DNA of 64,000 nt. Source: Rhodococcus spongiicola (GTDB lineage Bacteria; Actinomycetota; Actinomycetes; Mycobacteriales; Mycobacteriaceae). The notes below the pieces were generated by a model. The model was not told where the DNA came from. It did no database searches and was given only the letters and a program-made list of their open reading frames with translations. Within the stretch, counting starts at the first letter, position 1. The number at the start of each line of letters is the position of its first letter. Positions 8,733 to 19,919 of this stretch are shown here, in pieces. The DNA is taken from the NCBI RefSeq assembly GCF_004011835.1, contig NZ_RKLN01000003.1, forward strand, positions 124,001-188,000, read 5' to 3'. Position numbers and translations under genes: made by a program.

Positions 8733-9706
8733 GGCATCTTCCTCTCGGTCGTCTCCACCCTGTCGTCCTCCACGCTAGCGCCGGCGGGAGCACGGTGGTA
8801 GAGATTCTCGATGTCCTCCCGCCGACACGCTCTTGTGCCCGGCGTGGTGAGCATCGCGGCACCGGCCGCGGTGCCGAGGCGCACCGCGTCGTGCAGGGGC
8901 CGGTTCCGGGCGAGGCCGACGGTGATACCGGCGAGCATCGCGTCCCCGGCGCCGACGCCGCTGCGGGCGGCGACCGGGATCGCCGCGAATCGGATGGCGG
9001 AGTCCGCGGTGACCGCCAGCGCGCCATCGGCGCCCAGCGACAGCACCACCACCTCGCACCGCCCGGCCTCGACCAACGCCCCGGCGGCGGCCACTTGCTC
9101 GTCCTCGGAGGTGAGCTCCTCTCCGACGAGTTCCCGCAGCTCCCGGAGGCTCGGCTTGAGGAGGTAGACGCCGGCGCCGCACTGACGCAACGGCTCTCCC
9201 GACGTGTCGAGCACGCAGCGGGCGCCGAGGTTGCGGGCCAGCCCGGCGACCCGGTCGTAGAAGTCCGGTGGTGCACCCGGCGGCAGCGAACCACTCGCGA
9301 CCAGGTAGCGGGCGTCGCGGGCGACCTCCGCGAGCACGGACAGACACTGCTCCTGCTGCGCCCGGCTCAGGTGGGGGCCGGGCAGCACGAACCGGTACTG
9401 GTCTCCGGTGCAGTCCTCGTCGACCGTGAAGCATTCGCGGGTGGCGCCGTCGATCGGTACCCGGCGGCTCCACACGCCCTCCCGATCGAGCAGCCCGCCG
9501 AGCACCTCGCCCGTGGCCGAACCCACCGGGAAGACCGCGACGACGGGCTCGCCCAGCACCCGTACGATGCGGGCGACGTTGATGCCCCCGCCGCCGGGAT
9601 CGTAGCGGGGCGTGGCGCAGCGGATCTTGTTCGTGGGGCCGACTCGCGGCGCGGTCGTCGAGACGTCGAGTGCCGGATTCATGGTGAGTGTGACGATCGC
9701 CGGCAT
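8729..9706 (-). CDS. pfkB: PfkB-family sugar kinase (1-phosphofructokinase/PfkB-like)
   Basis: 325 aa from ATG 9706, preceded by GAGAGG. It starts MPAIVTLTMNPALDVS, typical of the FruK/LacC/PfkB branch; it contains GGGGINVARIVRVLG (first PfkB signature region) and, near the C-terminus, the catalytic loop GVGAGDAMLAG whose Asp is the base. It phosphorylates a sugar phosphate, likely fructose-6-P or fructose-1-P, using ATP. M. tuberculosis PfkB (Rv2029c) is a DosR-regulon gene. It is divergent from the hydrogenase operon and first in an operon with the His-rich and kinase genes. Substrate position is not resolved by sequence. Confidence 0.87.
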   Translation of the reverse strand: MPAIVTLTMNPALDVSTTAPRVGPTNKIRCATPRYDPGGGGINVARIVRVLGEPVVAVFPVGSATGEVLGGLLDREGVWSRRVPIDGATRECFTVDEDCTGDQYRFVLPGPHLSRAQQEQCLSVLAEVARDARYLVASGSLPPGAPPDFYDRVAGLARNLGARCVLDTSGEPLRQCGAGVYLLKPSLRELRELVGEELTSEDEQVAAAGALVEAGRCEVVVLSLGADGALAVTADSAIRFAAIPVAARSGVGAGDAMLAGITVGLARNRPLHDAVRLGTAAGAAMLTTPGTRACRREDIENLYHRAPAGASVEDDRVETTERKMP

Positions 9707-9782
9707 GCAGGGCGCCTCTCTCGGGCCGGGCGGACGCCCGGCTCCTCGTCCGATGGTGGGCGTCGCGGTCGGTCCCGGTCCA

Positions 9783-9796
9783 GGGTCGAACGACCC
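9783..9796. promoter_or_regulatory. DosR-box-like palindrome between pfkB and the hydrogenase operon
   Basis: GGGTCGAACGACCC is a near-perfect palindrome matching GGGNCNNNNGNCCC. It sits in the 144-bp divergent intergenic region, 76 bp from the pfkB start and 54 bp from the hydrogenase start, so it could serve both. It is the best of the three candidates in the window. Confidence 0.5.
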
Positions 9797-9850
9797 TTCA
9801 CACGAGCCGGTGCGCCTGACCCAATGGACGGGAGGAGTGCCACGCACAGG

Positions 9851-11041
9851 ATGGACACAGGTGCCATGCACGGGATGGACTCGGCTGTCATCGACCGACG
9901 TGCACTCGACGAGCTGATCCGGGTGCTGCGGGGCGATGGTCGTCGGGTCGTCGGCCCGACGGTGCGCGAGAACGCGATCGTGCTGGCCGAACTCGAATCG
10001 GGCGCTGAACTGCCCGACGGGTGGGGCGTGACCTGCGCGCCGGGCGAGTACCGGCTGCGGCCCCGCCCGGACGGTGCCGTGTTCGCGCACTCGGCGGGTC
10101 CGATGTCGTGGAAGCAGTTCGTCCACCCACCGCACCGGGTTCTGTGGAGAGCTTCCGGTGGCCGGTTCCACGCGCCGGAACCCGAGGAAACGCGGTACGC
10201 GTTCCTCGGGGTGCGCGGCTGCGACCTCGCCGCGATCCGCACGCTCGACACCGTGCTCGGCGCGGACCCGGACGGCTACACGGCCCGCCTACTCCGCGAT
10301 CTGGTCGTCGTGGCCGTCGACTGCACCGATCCCGGTGGGGTATGTTTCTGCGCGTCGATGGGCACCGGCCCGGCCGCCGGCTCGGCCGGCGGGGGCTACG
10401 ACCTCGCGCTCACCGAACTCATCGACGAGCGCGGCCACCGGTTCCTCGTGGAGGTCGCCACCGACACCGGCCTCGGGCTGCTCGCACGAATCCCGCACAC
10501 CGTCGCCCCCGCCGGGGACGTCGCAGAGGCTCGCGCAGCGGTCGACGAAGCGCGGGGGCGCATGGGCCGCGCGATGCCCGACGTCGATCTGCGTGCCCTG
10601 CTGCGGGCCGCCCGCGACGAACCGGTGTGGGACGACGTCGCCGACCGGTGCTTGACCTGCGGGAACTGCACCATGGTCTGTCCTACGTGTTTCTGCACCA
10701 GCGCCGAGGACGTGAGCGAACTCGGCGGCGAGCGCGCCGAACGGCACCAACGGTGGGCGTCGTGTTTCGAACTCGACTATTCGCACCTGCACGGCGGAAG
10801 CGTGCGCACGAGCGGCGCGAGCAGGTACCGGCAATGGATGACGCACAAGCTCGGCACGTGGTTCGACCAGTTCGGCTCGTCAGGTTGTGTGGGGTGCGGG
10901 CGCTGCATCGACTGGTGCCCGGTCGGCATCGACATCACCGCCGAGGCCGCCCGGCTCACCGGCGCGCTTTCGGGGGTAACCGACTCTCCCGACACGCCCG
11001 ACGTTCCGGCGAGCCGGGAGAGACCAGAGTCCGGACCGTGA
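9851..11041 (+). CDS. hyhB: [NiFe]-hydrogenase 3b iron-sulfur (beta) subunit, HyhB-like
   Basis: 396 aa. The C-terminal third holds two [4Fe-4S] motifs: CLTCGNCTMVCPTCFC (from about 267) and CVGCGRCIDWCPVG (from about 345). The N-terminal region resembles the beta subunit of sulfhydrogenases and anaerobic sulfite reductase subunit A. It relays electrons between the FAD subunit and the hydrogenase small subunit. GGAGGAG lies 13 nt before ATG 9851; in-frame ATGs at 9866 and 9875 are alternatives. The stop overlaps the next GTG start (GTGA). It is first in a six-gene operon, all with overlapping ends. Confidence 0.87.
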   Translation: MDTGAMHGMDSAVIDRRALDELIRVLRGDGRRVVGPTVRENAIVLAELESGAELPDGWGVTCAPGEYRLRPRPDGAVFAHSAGPMSWKQFVHPPHRVLWRASGGRFHAPEPEETRYAFLGVRGCDLAAIRTLDTVLGADPDGYTARLLRDLVVVAVDCTDPGGVCFCASMGTGPAAGSAGGGYDLALTELIDERGHRFLVEVATDTGLGLLARIPHTVAPAGDVAEARAAVDEARGRMGRAMPDVDLRALLRAARDEPVWDDVADRCLTCGNCTMVCPTCFCTSAEDVSELGGERAERHQRWASCFELDYSHLHGGSVRTSGASRYRQWMTHKLGTWFDQFGSSGCVGCGRCIDWCPVGIDITAEAARLTGALSGVTDSPDTPDVPASRERPESGP

Positions 11042-11499
11042 CGAGATCGCCTGACGAATCGGGTGTGCCGCTCCCCGGACTCACCGAGGAGGCTCGGGAG
11101 CGGCTCGAGGCGCTGTCCACCCCGGCGCTGTGGGTGCCGGGCGAGTACGTCTTCCACGAGGGCGAACCCGCCCGCCGCTGCTGGCTGCTGCGCCGCGGGC
11201 GGGTGCTGCTGAGCACGGCGGTGCCGGGCCGTGGGGAGGTCGTGATCGAGACGCTCGCCGGCGGCGACGTGCTGGGTTGGTCCTGGCTGCGGCCCCCGCG
11301 CGTATGGAGCTTCGGGGCGCGGGCGGCCGATCCGACCGAGGCCCGGGAGATCGACATCGCGGTCCTGCACGAGGCCGCCGAGCGGGACCCCGTGTTCGGG
11401 TACGAGGTGTCACAGGCCATGTCGGGGCTGTTGCTGGACCGACTGCAGGCGACGCGGGCGCGCCTGCTCGACCTGTACGGGAATCCGGAGGCGCCGTGA
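11038..11499 (+). CDS. Cyclic-nucleotide-binding-domain protein in the hydrogenase operon
   Basis: 153 aa, a single CNMP-binding beta-barrel of Crp/Fnr type (PGEYVFHEGEPARRCWLLRRG; ETLAGGDVLGWSWL) followed by a C-terminal helix. There is no HTH, so it is not a transcription factor. It starts with GTG overlapping the hyhB stop and ends overlapping the start of the FAD subunit. Placement between structural genes suggests a sensory or stabilising subunit that gates the hydrogenase by a nucleotide or other ligand. Whether the pocket still binds cAMP is unclear; the canonical phosphate-binding RxS/T is not obvious. Confidence 0.75.
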   Translation: MTRSPDESGVPLPGLTEEARERLEALSTPALWVPGEYVFHEGEPARRCWLLRRGRVLLSTAVPGRGEVVIETLAGGDVLGWSWLRPPRVWSFGARAADPTEAREIDIAVLHEAAERDPVFGYEVSQAMSGLLLDRLQATRARLLDLYGNPEAP

Positions 11500-12344
11500 C
11501 CGCGACCGCCTGGGCCCCGACGGGATCGGTTCTGGTCCCGGTCCCCTACCACGTGATGCGCCGGACCGTCGAGACGCGTGATTCGGTCACACTCGAGCTG
11601 GCACCCAGGGGCGCCGCGTTGCCGGGCTTTCGCCCCGGCCAGTTCATGATGCTGTGCGCCCCGGGAATCGGGGAGATTCCGATCTCGGCGTGCGGGGATC
11701 CGACGCGCCGCGACGGCGTCCTGGAACACACCGTGCGCAGCGTCGGCCCGGCGAGCGCCGCCCTGAGCGACGCCCCGGTCGGCGCAACGGTGGGCGTGCG
11801 GGGGCCGTACGGGACCACCTGGGACCTCGGCACCGCCGCGGGCGGTGACTTGGTGATCGTCGCGGGCGGCGTCGGCCTGGCCGCGGTGCGGGCGCCGGTG
11901 CTGGCGGTGCGCGCGGATCGGGCCCGGTTCCGGACCGTGACCCTCGTGGCCGGGGCCCGGAACCCCGACGAGATCCTCTACCGCCGCGATCTCGACGACT
12001 GGCGTGCCGCCGGTATCGACGTGGTGCTCACCATCGATCAACCCGCCCGCGACTGGACCGGAGCGGTCGGGTTCGTCACCGAGGCACTCGCGCGGCTTCG
12101 CGTGGATCCGCCCCGGACCCGGGCCCTGGTGTGCGGGCCCGAGGCGATGATGAGGTTCTCGGTGCGGGTGCTCGAGGGCCACGGCGTCGACCGACGGCAC
12201 ATCCAGGTCTCGCTCGAGCGCAACATGCAGTGCGGCGTCGGCGTGTGCGGGCACTGCCAACTCGGAGAACTGCTGCTCTGTCGCGACGGACCGGTGGTCG
12301 ACTACGCGGTGGCCGGTCCCCTACTGCACACCCGGGAGCTGTGA
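11496..12344 (+). CDS. hyhG: Hydrogenase 3b FAD/NAD(P)-binding (gamma) subunit, HyhG-like
   Basis: 282 aa ferredoxin-NADP reductase fold. The FAD-binding barrel comes first ([20 protein letters not shown]), then the NAD(P) domain ([25 protein letters not shown]), then a C-terminal [2Fe-2S] motif [17 protein letters not shown]. This is the layout of dihydroorotate dehydrogenase electron-transfer and hydrogenase gamma subunits. It passes electrons between NAD(P)H and the beta subunit. GTG 11496 overlaps the upstream stop; its own stop overlaps the next ATG (TGATG). Confidence 0.88.
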   Translation: MTATAWAPTGSVLVPVPYHVMRRTVETRDSVTLELAPRGAALPGFRPGQFMMLCAPGIGEIPISACGDPTRRDGVLEHTVRSVGPASAALSDAPVGATVGVRGPYGTTWDLGTAAGGDLVIVAGGVGLAAVRAPVLAVRADRARFRTVTLVAGARNPDEILYRRDLDDWRAAGIDVVLTIDQPARDWTGAVGFVTEALARLRVDPPRTRALVCGPEAMMRFSVRVLEGHGVDRRHIQVSLERNMQCGVGVCGHCQLGELLLCRDGPVVDYAVAGPLLHTREL

Positions 12345-13162
12345 TGGCTGATTTCCTGCCGTTCCCAGCGTTCCCTGCGTCCGGCGGCTCCCCCGACTCC
12401 CCACCGAAGATGGCCGTGTGGAAGTTCGCCTCCTGCGACGGCTGCCAGCTCTCGCTGCTCGACTGCGAGGACGAAATACTCGAGGTTGCAACGGAACTGA
12501 AGATCGCACACTTCTTGGAGATGTCCAGCGCGACGGTCGCGGGCCCGTACGCTCTCTCGCTCGTGGAGGGGTCGATCACCACCGCCGAGGACGTCGAGCG
12601 CATCCACCGGATCCGGGACGACTCCCGCCACCTCGTCACGATCGGTGCGTGCGCCACCGCCGGCGGGGTGCAGGCGCTGCGCAACTTCGGCGACGTCGTC
12701 GAGTTCGCGGCGGCGGTGTATGCGAGCCCGGAGTACATCGACACGCTCGCCACGTCGACGCCGATCTCGGCACACGTGCGGGTGGATTTCGAGCTGCGCG
12801 GCTGCCCGATCGACCGCCGACAGCTCCTCGAGGTGATCACCGCGTTCCTCGTCGGCCGGACCCCGAACGTGCCCGAGACGAGCGTATGCAACGAGTGCAA
12901 ACGGCGCGGACTGACCTGTGTCATGGTCGCCGACGGCACCCCATGTCTGGGCCCGGTCACGCACGCCGGATGCGGCGCGCTGTGCCCCGCCTCCTCGCGC
13001 GGGTGCTACGGCTGCTTCGGGCCGACGAAGGACCCGAACATCGCGTCGCTGGCCGGCTGGCTGCGCCGATGCGGCATGGACGACGACGACATCGGCCGGG
13101 TGTTCTCGACCTTCAACGTCGCCGCCCCGGAGTTCGGTGAGGGGCGACGTTATGGCCGGTGA
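12344..13162 (+). CDS. hyhS: [NiFe]-hydrogenase 3b small (delta) subunit
   Basis: 272 aa. The proximal cluster motif [11 protein letters not shown] starts at C31, followed by [17 protein letters not shown] and a Cys-rich C-terminal region ([36 protein letters not shown]) that supplies medial and distal [4Fe-4S] clusters. There is no Tat signal, so the enzyme is cytoplasmic, as expected for group 3. It overlaps the large-subunit start by 11 bp. It conveys electrons from the NiFe centre to the diaphorase part. Confidence 0.92.
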   Translation: MADFLPFPAFPASGGSPDSPPKMAVWKFASCDGCQLSLLDCEDEILEVATELKIAHFLEMSSATVAGPYALSLVEGSITTAEDVERIHRIRDDSRHLVTIGACATAGGVQALRNFGDVVEFAAAVYASPEYIDTLATSTPISAHVRVDFELRGCPIDRRQLLEVITAFLVGRTPNVPETSVCNECKRRGLTCVMVADGTPCLGPVTHAGCGALCPASSRGCYGCFGPTKDPNIASLAGWLRRCGMDDDDIGRVFSTFNVAAPEFGEGRRYGR

Positions 13163-14465
13163 CGACGCCGGTGACGACACGGAGCGGCGGCGGCTCACCG
13201 TCCGCGCCCTGGCCCGCGTCGAGGGCGAGGGGCGCCTCGACGTCACCGTCCGGGACGGCGCGGTCGAGGACGCCCGGTTGAACATCTACGAGCCGCCACG
13301 GTTCTTCGAGGCGTTCCTGCGGGGCCGCGACTTCCGTGAGCCACCGGACATCACCTCCCGGATCTGTGGGATCTGTCCCGTCGCCTATCAGGTCAGCGCC
13401 TGCAACGCGCTCGAGCAGGCCTGCGGCGTCAGCGTGGATCCGCGGGTGCGGGCGCTGCGGCGCCTGCTGTACTGCGGCGAGTGGATCGCGAGCCACACCC
13501 TCCACATCTACTTCCTGCACGCCCCGGACTTCTTCGGCGTCGCAGACTCGATCGAACTCGCCCGGCGTGACCGCGCCGCCGTCGAACGGGGTCTTGCGTT
13601 GAAGAAGGCCGGGAACGCGATCCTCGAGACGATCGGCGGGCGGCCGATCCACCCGGTCAACGTCCGGGTGGGCGGCTTCTACCGGGCCCCGACCAGCGCC
13701 GAGCTGGTGCCGCTCGCCGAGACGCTTCGACATGCCCTCGACGACGCGCTCGACACGGTGCGGTGGGCCGCGGGGTTCGACTTCCCGGACGTGCGGCTCG
13801 ACCCCGTGCTGATGGCGCTGCACGACGAGAGCGGTTACGCGATCGAGGACGGCGTCGTCCGGACCAGCGCCGGCCGGCGGTTCCCGGCGTCCGAATTCGG
13901 TACCCACGTTCGCGAGCGCCAGGTGCCGGGTACCACCGCCCTGCACGCCCGGCTGGACGGCGAGCGCGTCCTTACCGGCCCCCTGGCCCGGTACACGCTC
14001 AACCGTGCGCAGCTGGACGGGGCCGCGGGTGCGGCGGCGGTCGAGGCCGGGCTGGGTGACGAGTGCCGGAACCCGTACCGCAGCATCGTCGTTCGGGCGG
14101 TGGAGGTGGCGTACGCCGTCGAGGAGGCGTTGCGGCTGATCGCCGGGTACGAGCAACCGGATTCAGCGGCGCTGCCGATCACCGCCCGCGCCGGCACCGG
14201 TCACGGCGTGAGCGAGGCGCCGCGCGGGCTGCTGTACCACCGGTATGTGCTCGCCGCCGACGGAACGATCCGGTCCGCCGACATCGTGCCCCCGACAGCG
14301 CAGAACCAGGACACGATCGAGGCCGACCTCGTCGATCGGATCGGTGAGCATCTCGACCTGGACGACGCGTCGTTGACCGGGTTGTGCGAGCGGGTCATCC
14401 GCAACCACGATCCGTGCATCTCGTGCGCCACGCACTTCCTCGACCTGCGGGTGACCCGACGGTGA
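13152..14465 (+). CDS. hyhL: [NiFe]-hydrogenase 3b large (alpha) catalytic subunit
   Basis: 437 aa. The L1 motif [19 protein letters not shown] (C72, C75) and L2 motif DPCISCATH (C422, C425) give the four NiFe ligands. Nine residues follow H428, the normal site of C-terminal proteolysis during maturation. Group 3b enzymes reversibly couple H2 and NADP(H); in mycobacteria a homologous enzyme serves as a redox sink during hypoxia. The ATG overlaps hyhS, and the stop overlaps the protease GTG. The hypABCDEF maturation genes are not in the window. Confidence 0.93.
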   Translation: MAGDDAGDDTERRRLTVRALARVEGEGRLDVTVRDGAVEDARLNIYEPPRFFEAFLRGRDFREPPDITSRICGICPVAYQVSACNALEQACGVSVDPRVRALRRLLYCGEWIASHTLHIYFLHAPDFFGVADSIELARRDRAAVERGLALKKAGNAILETIGGRPIHPVNVRVGGFYRAPTSAELVPLAETLRHALDDALDTVRWAAGFDFPDVRLDPVLMALHDESGYAIEDGVVRTSAGRRFPASEFGTHVRERQVPGTTALHARLDGERVLTGPLARYTLNRAQLDGAAGAAAVEAGLGDECRNPYRSIVVRAVEVAYAVEEALRLIAGYEQPDSAALPITARAGTGHGVSEAPRGLLYHRYVLAADGTIRSADIVPPTAQNQDTIEADLVDRIGEHLDLDDASLTGLCERVIRNHDPCISCATHFLDLRVTRR

Positions 14466-14977
14466 GCGGGCGGCGGCCCATCGTGGTGAGGCCCATCGTG
14501 GTGATCGGTCTCGGTAACGAGTACCGCGGCGACGACGGGGTCGGTCCGGCGGTGGTGCGGGCGCTGCACGGTCGCCTGCCGCCGCCGATTCGCGTCGTGG
14601 AGGTGGCCGACGACGTCGACCTGCTCGACGTCTGGGCGGGAGCGGCCTTGGCGGTCGTCGTCGACGCCGTGCTGTGCACGCCACCGATCCCGGGCCGAGT
14701 GCACCGGTGGGTGGTCGGCGACGGCGTGCCGGCGCCGCTGGGCGGTCACGGTGTGGATGTGGCGGCCGCCCTCGCGTTGGCGCGGGTTCTCGGACGCTCT
14801 CCCGAACGGGTGGTGGTCTATGCGATCGAGGGAGCCCGGGTCGGAACTGGTGCGGGACTGTCGGCGGCGGTGCGGCGCGCGGTCCCGGCGACGGCTCGCG
14901 CCATCGCCTCGGAGGTGATCAGCGGAAACGCTCCGCATCGCGAGCCAACGCAACCAGTCGATCGGCGAGCGCGGTGA
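14462..14977 (+). CDS. Hydrogenase maturation protease (HyaD/HycI family)
   Basis: 171 aa. The N-terminal signature IGLGNEYRGDDGVGP contains the Glu and Asp that bind Ni in the unprocessed large subunit. It cleaves the C-terminal peptide of the large subunit after NiFe insertion. GTG 14462 overlaps the hyhL stop, so it is co-translated with its substrate. Its last 59 bases overlap the end of the convergent Zn-ribbon gene. Confidence 0.9.
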   Translation: MSGRRPIVVRPIVVIGLGNEYRGDDGVGPAVVRALHGRLPPPIRVVEVADDVDLLDVWAGAALAVVVDAVLCTPPIPGRVHRWVVGDGVPAPLGGHGVDVAAALALARVLGRSPERVVVYAIEGARVGTGAGLSAAVRRAVPATARAIASEVISGNAPHREPTQPVDRRAR

Positions 14978-15251
14978 GCACGCTGCGATCGGCGTCCTCG
15001 GCGACGGCGCTGGCGATGTCCTCGGCGGCGCAGCGGACCTCGAAGATCCGGTCCGTCAACGCCGAGGCCGCGTCTGCCGTGAGGACGACCGCGTCGGTGG
15101 GAATCGAGGTTCCCTTCACGGCGTTGCGTTGTTCGTACGCGCGCTGGCGGCAGGACTGACGGCAGTACCGGCGACGGCGGCCGATCTCGGCCGAGGCGAG
15201 CTCCCGACCGCACCACAAACACGACACGGGCTTCCGGGAAGCAGCTGTCAT
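14919..15251 (-). CDS. Conserved actinobacterial Zn-ribbon-like protein (Rv2049c-like)
   Basis: 110 aa. The N-terminal part has a likely zinc site, CLWCGRELASAEIGRRRRYC followed by RQSCRQRAYEQR (C-x2-C...C-x3-C). The rest is a helical, Ala-rich domain. Small proteins of this type sit next to rbpA in mycobacteria (Rv2049c beside Rv2050), and the same pairing is seen here. Function unknown. It runs opposite to rbpA and overlaps the end of the hydrogenase protease gene. Confidence 0.75.
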   Translation of the reverse strand: MTAASRKPVSCLWCGRELASAEIGRRRRYCRQSCRQRAYEQRNAVKGTSIPTDAVVLTADAASALTDRIFEVRCAAEDIASAVAEDADRSVLTALADRLVALARDAERFR

Positions 15252-15338
15252 GGTTGAGCACCTTACGCGGGGCGGCCGGGCTCCCCGGTATCATGTAGCG
15301 GCCGCATGCAAGCCGTTCCCGGGAAGGGGGCGGTCCCG

Positions 15339-15364
15339 GGAACGAATCCGGATTCCGGCACGTT
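15339..15364 (+). promoter_or_regulatory. SigR/SigH-type promoter motif upstream of rbpA
   Basis: GGAAC (15339-15343) and GTT (15362-15364) are separated by exactly 18 nt, close to the SigR consensus GGAAT-N18-GTT. It lies about 90 nt before the rbpA ATG. In Streptomyces coelicolor rbpA is a SigR target, so the motif is functionally plausible. Confidence 0.5.
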
Positions 15365-15453
15365 GTAGATGGTTGTGAACGCTCGGTGCGCCGTTGCAGG
15401 CGAGCTGGCGCGGTGACGAACCAATTAGGTGACGAACCAAGAGAGGACACACC

Positions 15454-15792
15454 ATGGCAGATCGCGTACTTCGAGGCAGTCGACTCGGAGCGGTGAGTTA
15501 CGAGACCGATCGCGACCACGACCTGGCTCCCCGTCGCATCGCCCGGTACCGGTGTGACAACGGGGAGGAGTTCGACGTCCCGTTCGCCGACGACGCCGAG
15601 ATCCCCGGCACGTGGCTCTGCAAGAACGGCCTCGAGGGCACCCTGCTCGAGGGCAGCGCGCCCGAGGCGAAGAAGGCCAAGCCGCCGCGTACCCACTGGG
15701 ACATGCTGCTCGAGCGCCGGTCCATCGAGGAACTCGAGGACCTGCTCAAGGAGCGGCTGGACCTGCTCAAGGCCCGGCGTCGCGGCGCGTAG
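15454..15792 (+). CDS. rbpA: RNA polymerase-binding protein RbpA
   Basis: 112 aa, near the usual length of about 110. Starts MADRVLRGSRLGAVSYETD; the core barrel has YRCDNGEEFDVPFADDAEIP and WLCKNG (the cysteine pair). A basic linker (EAKKAKPPRTHWDMLLERR) leads to the sigma-interacting helix EELEDLLKERLDLL. RbpA binds the primary sigma factor and stabilises the open promoter complex; it is specific to Actinobacteria. AGAGAGG precedes the ATG. It is followed by a strong hairpin. Confidence 0.96.
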   Translation: MADRVLRGSRLGAVSYETDRDHDLAPRRIARYRCDNGEEFDVPFADDAEIPGTWLCKNGLEGTLLEGSAPEAKKAKPPRTHWDMLLERRSIEELEDLLKERLDLLKARRRGA

Positions 15793-15813
15793 CAGCCGCC
15801 CGCTCGGTTCTCT

Positions 15814-15853
15814 GATTCGGCGCCGCCACGGTCCCCCGTGGCGGCGCCGAATC
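15814..15853 (+). terminator. Perfect 18-bp hairpin after rbpA
   Basis: GATTCGGCGCCGCCACGG (15814-15831) is perfectly complementary to 15836-15853 across a TCCC loop. It begins 21 nt after the rbpA stop. The U-tract is missing, as is common for actinobacterial hairpin terminators. It isolates rbpA from the pap operon. Confidence 0.8.
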
Positions 15854-16352
15854 GTCTCCGCCCGACGGAAGCGGGCGAGAGTGAGTGGCATGCCCGCCGG
15901 CCTTGACGGACATCCGTGACGTCCCGCTGGCCGTGCACCTCGCGAATCGTGCGATCGCACCGAATGGCGCATACGAAGCGGACGCCCACGTTTGCGTGCC
16001 GAGCCCCTTCGGAAGTGAGCGGACGGGGACCGAAACGATGCACTAGCCGACGACATTCGACCTGATCGCGCGAACGCCTCCGCTGCTTGGGACGATTCAC
16101 TACGACTACCTCACGATCGGCTGTGGCGCAACCGAATCCGGACACGTCGATACCGGTCGTAACCGGTCTGTCACTAGGGCTTTACGAGCATCCTGTAGCC
16201 GGATTCCGGATTCGCCGGAGATTCGCCACGACTACTTACCCGTGACATCATGAAAGGAACTGATGCAGCTTGGCGGACACGGCTGACGCGACGGTTCACG
16301 GGGTTGGACGGAAGTACCGAGCCGGTCCGGAAGATATAAGGCGAGGTGGCGC
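15854..16352. other. Non-coding region between rbpA and the pap operon
   Basis: About 500 bp without a convincing gene. Coding potential in the other frames looks like shadow sequence. The right end is less GC-rich and probably holds the promoter of the pap operon. A 29-codon frame (16250-16339) ends 13 nt before papB but has no ribosome site. GATTCCGGATTCGCCGGAGATTCG-like short repeats of GATTC occur around 16200-16225. Nothing else was recognised. Confidence 0.6.
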
Positions 16353-16724
16353 ATGGACGACACCAAGGACCCCACGAGGGCCGACTCCTCAGGACTCGCC
16401 GCGGAGACCGATCCGGCCGACCAGCCGAGTCTTGCGCGCCTGCGGTCCGAATTGGACGCGATCGACGCACGACTGCTCGAGGACATCCGGGACCGCATCG
16501 ACGTGTGCGTTCGGATTGCAGAGTGCAAGCGACGTCAGCGCATCCCCATGATGCAGCCGCAGCGAGTGGGCCTGGTCCACGCCCGCGCCGAGCAGTACGC
16601 CCGCGACAACGGGTTGTCGGCGGAGTTCCTGCGAGAGCTGTACAACGTGGTGATCGCCGAGACGTGTCGGATCGAGGACGTCGTCATCGGGTCGAACGGT
16701 GACCCGTCGCGCACACCAGGCTGA
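16353..16724 (+). CDS. papB: Chorismate mutase-like protein (probable ADC mutase, PapB)
   Basis: 123 aa, all-helical AroQ type: LARLRSELDAIDARLLEDI (helix 1 with substrate Arg), RIAECKRRQRIPMM, QRVGLVHARAEQYA. The family catalyses chorismate to prephenate. PapB homologues rearrange 4-amino-4-deoxychorismate to 4-amino-4-deoxyprephenate. The second role is inferred from the operon: it starts a four-gene plus-strand set with a PabAB fusion, a prephenate-dehydrogenase-like gene and an N-oxygenase. GCGAGG lies upstream of the ATG. Sequence alone does not separate PapB from an ordinary AroQ mutase. Confidence 0.8.
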   Translation: MDDTKDPTRADSSGLAAETDPADQPSLARLRSELDAIDARLLEDIRDRIDVCVRIAECKRRQRIPMMQPQRVGLVHARAEQYARDNGLSAEFLRELYNVVIAETCRIEDVVIGSNGDPSRTPG

Positions 16725-16731
16725 TGGCATC

Positions 16732-19001
<2,270 letters not shown>

Positions 19002-19005
<4 letters not shown>

Positions 19006-19919
19006 CAGCACGTGCGGACCCGGTCACCGACGCGATGGTGGTCGTCGGCGGGGCGGGTGCGGTCGGCGCGATGCTGGTGGACCTGGCGCGCTCCGGCGGC
19101 GACACGGTCACGGTGATCGACCGGATCGGCCCAGTAGACGGCAGCGCGGCGCTGGCCGGCGACGTCGTTACTCCCTCCGCGCAGATGCGTGCGGTCCTCG
19201 CCGCCGCCGACACCGTCGTCCTCGCGGTCCCTGAGGCCGTGGCACTGGCCGCGGTCCCGGTCCTCGACCACATCATGCACCGTGGTGCGTTGCTGGTGGA
19301 GACGCTGTCGGTCAAGACCCGCATCCACCAGGCGGTGTGCGAGAGCCCGGTGCAGCGCCCCGCAGTGGGGATCAACCCGATGTTCGCGCCCCCGCTCGGC
19401 ATGGCCGGCAGGCCGGTGGCGACCGTCACCCACCATGCCGGGCCGGCGGTCGAACGATTCCTCGGCGAGGTCGTCGGATGGGGCGGGCGCATCGTGCGCC
19501 TCGACGCCGCCGAACACGATCGGGTCAGCGCGGCCACCCAGGCGCTGACCCATGCCGCGGTACTGGCCTTCGGGCTGGCCCTAGCGGAATCGGGAACCAA
19601 CGCCGACATATTGGCAGCGACTGCTCCCCCTCCGCACACGGTCCTGTCGGCACTGCTCGCCCGCATCGCCACCGGTCTCCCCGAGGTCTACCATGACATT
19701 CAGGCTGGCAATCCAGGCGCCGCCGACGCGCGGAAGGCGCTGGCGGCAGGTCTTGCTCGGCTGTCCGAAACCGTCGAGCACGGCGACGAGCAGATGTTCG
19801 CGTCCCTCATGGACGATGCCGTCCGGCCACTCGGTGACCGGCGGGAGCGCTACCAGGAGACGTGCGCCGAGATCTTCGGGCAGCTGCGGGAGGATCCGAC
19901 GGAGGGAGGACCGCCGTGA
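19002..19919 (+). CDS. papC: Prephenate dehydrogenase-like protein (probable PapC)
   Basis: 305 aa TyrA-family enzyme. The NAD-binding motif VVGGAGAVGAMLVDLARSGG is near the N-terminus; the C-terminal helical domain has the ALTHAAVLAFGLALAESG region that carries an active-site His. PapC oxidatively decarboxylates 4-amino-4-deoxyprephenate to p-aminophenylpyruvate, which an aminotransferase turns into p-aminophenylalanine. The start GTG overlaps the papA stop, and the end overlaps the N-oxygenase start. No aminotransferase gene is present, so a housekeeping one is presumably used. Ordinary prephenate dehydrogenase is the alternative. Confidence 0.84.

Noticed and set aside
16250-16339. 29-codon frame just before papB as a leader peptide or attenuator
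   Set aside because: No ribosome binding site, only one Trp and two Phe-type aromatic codons, and no clear alternative hairpins.
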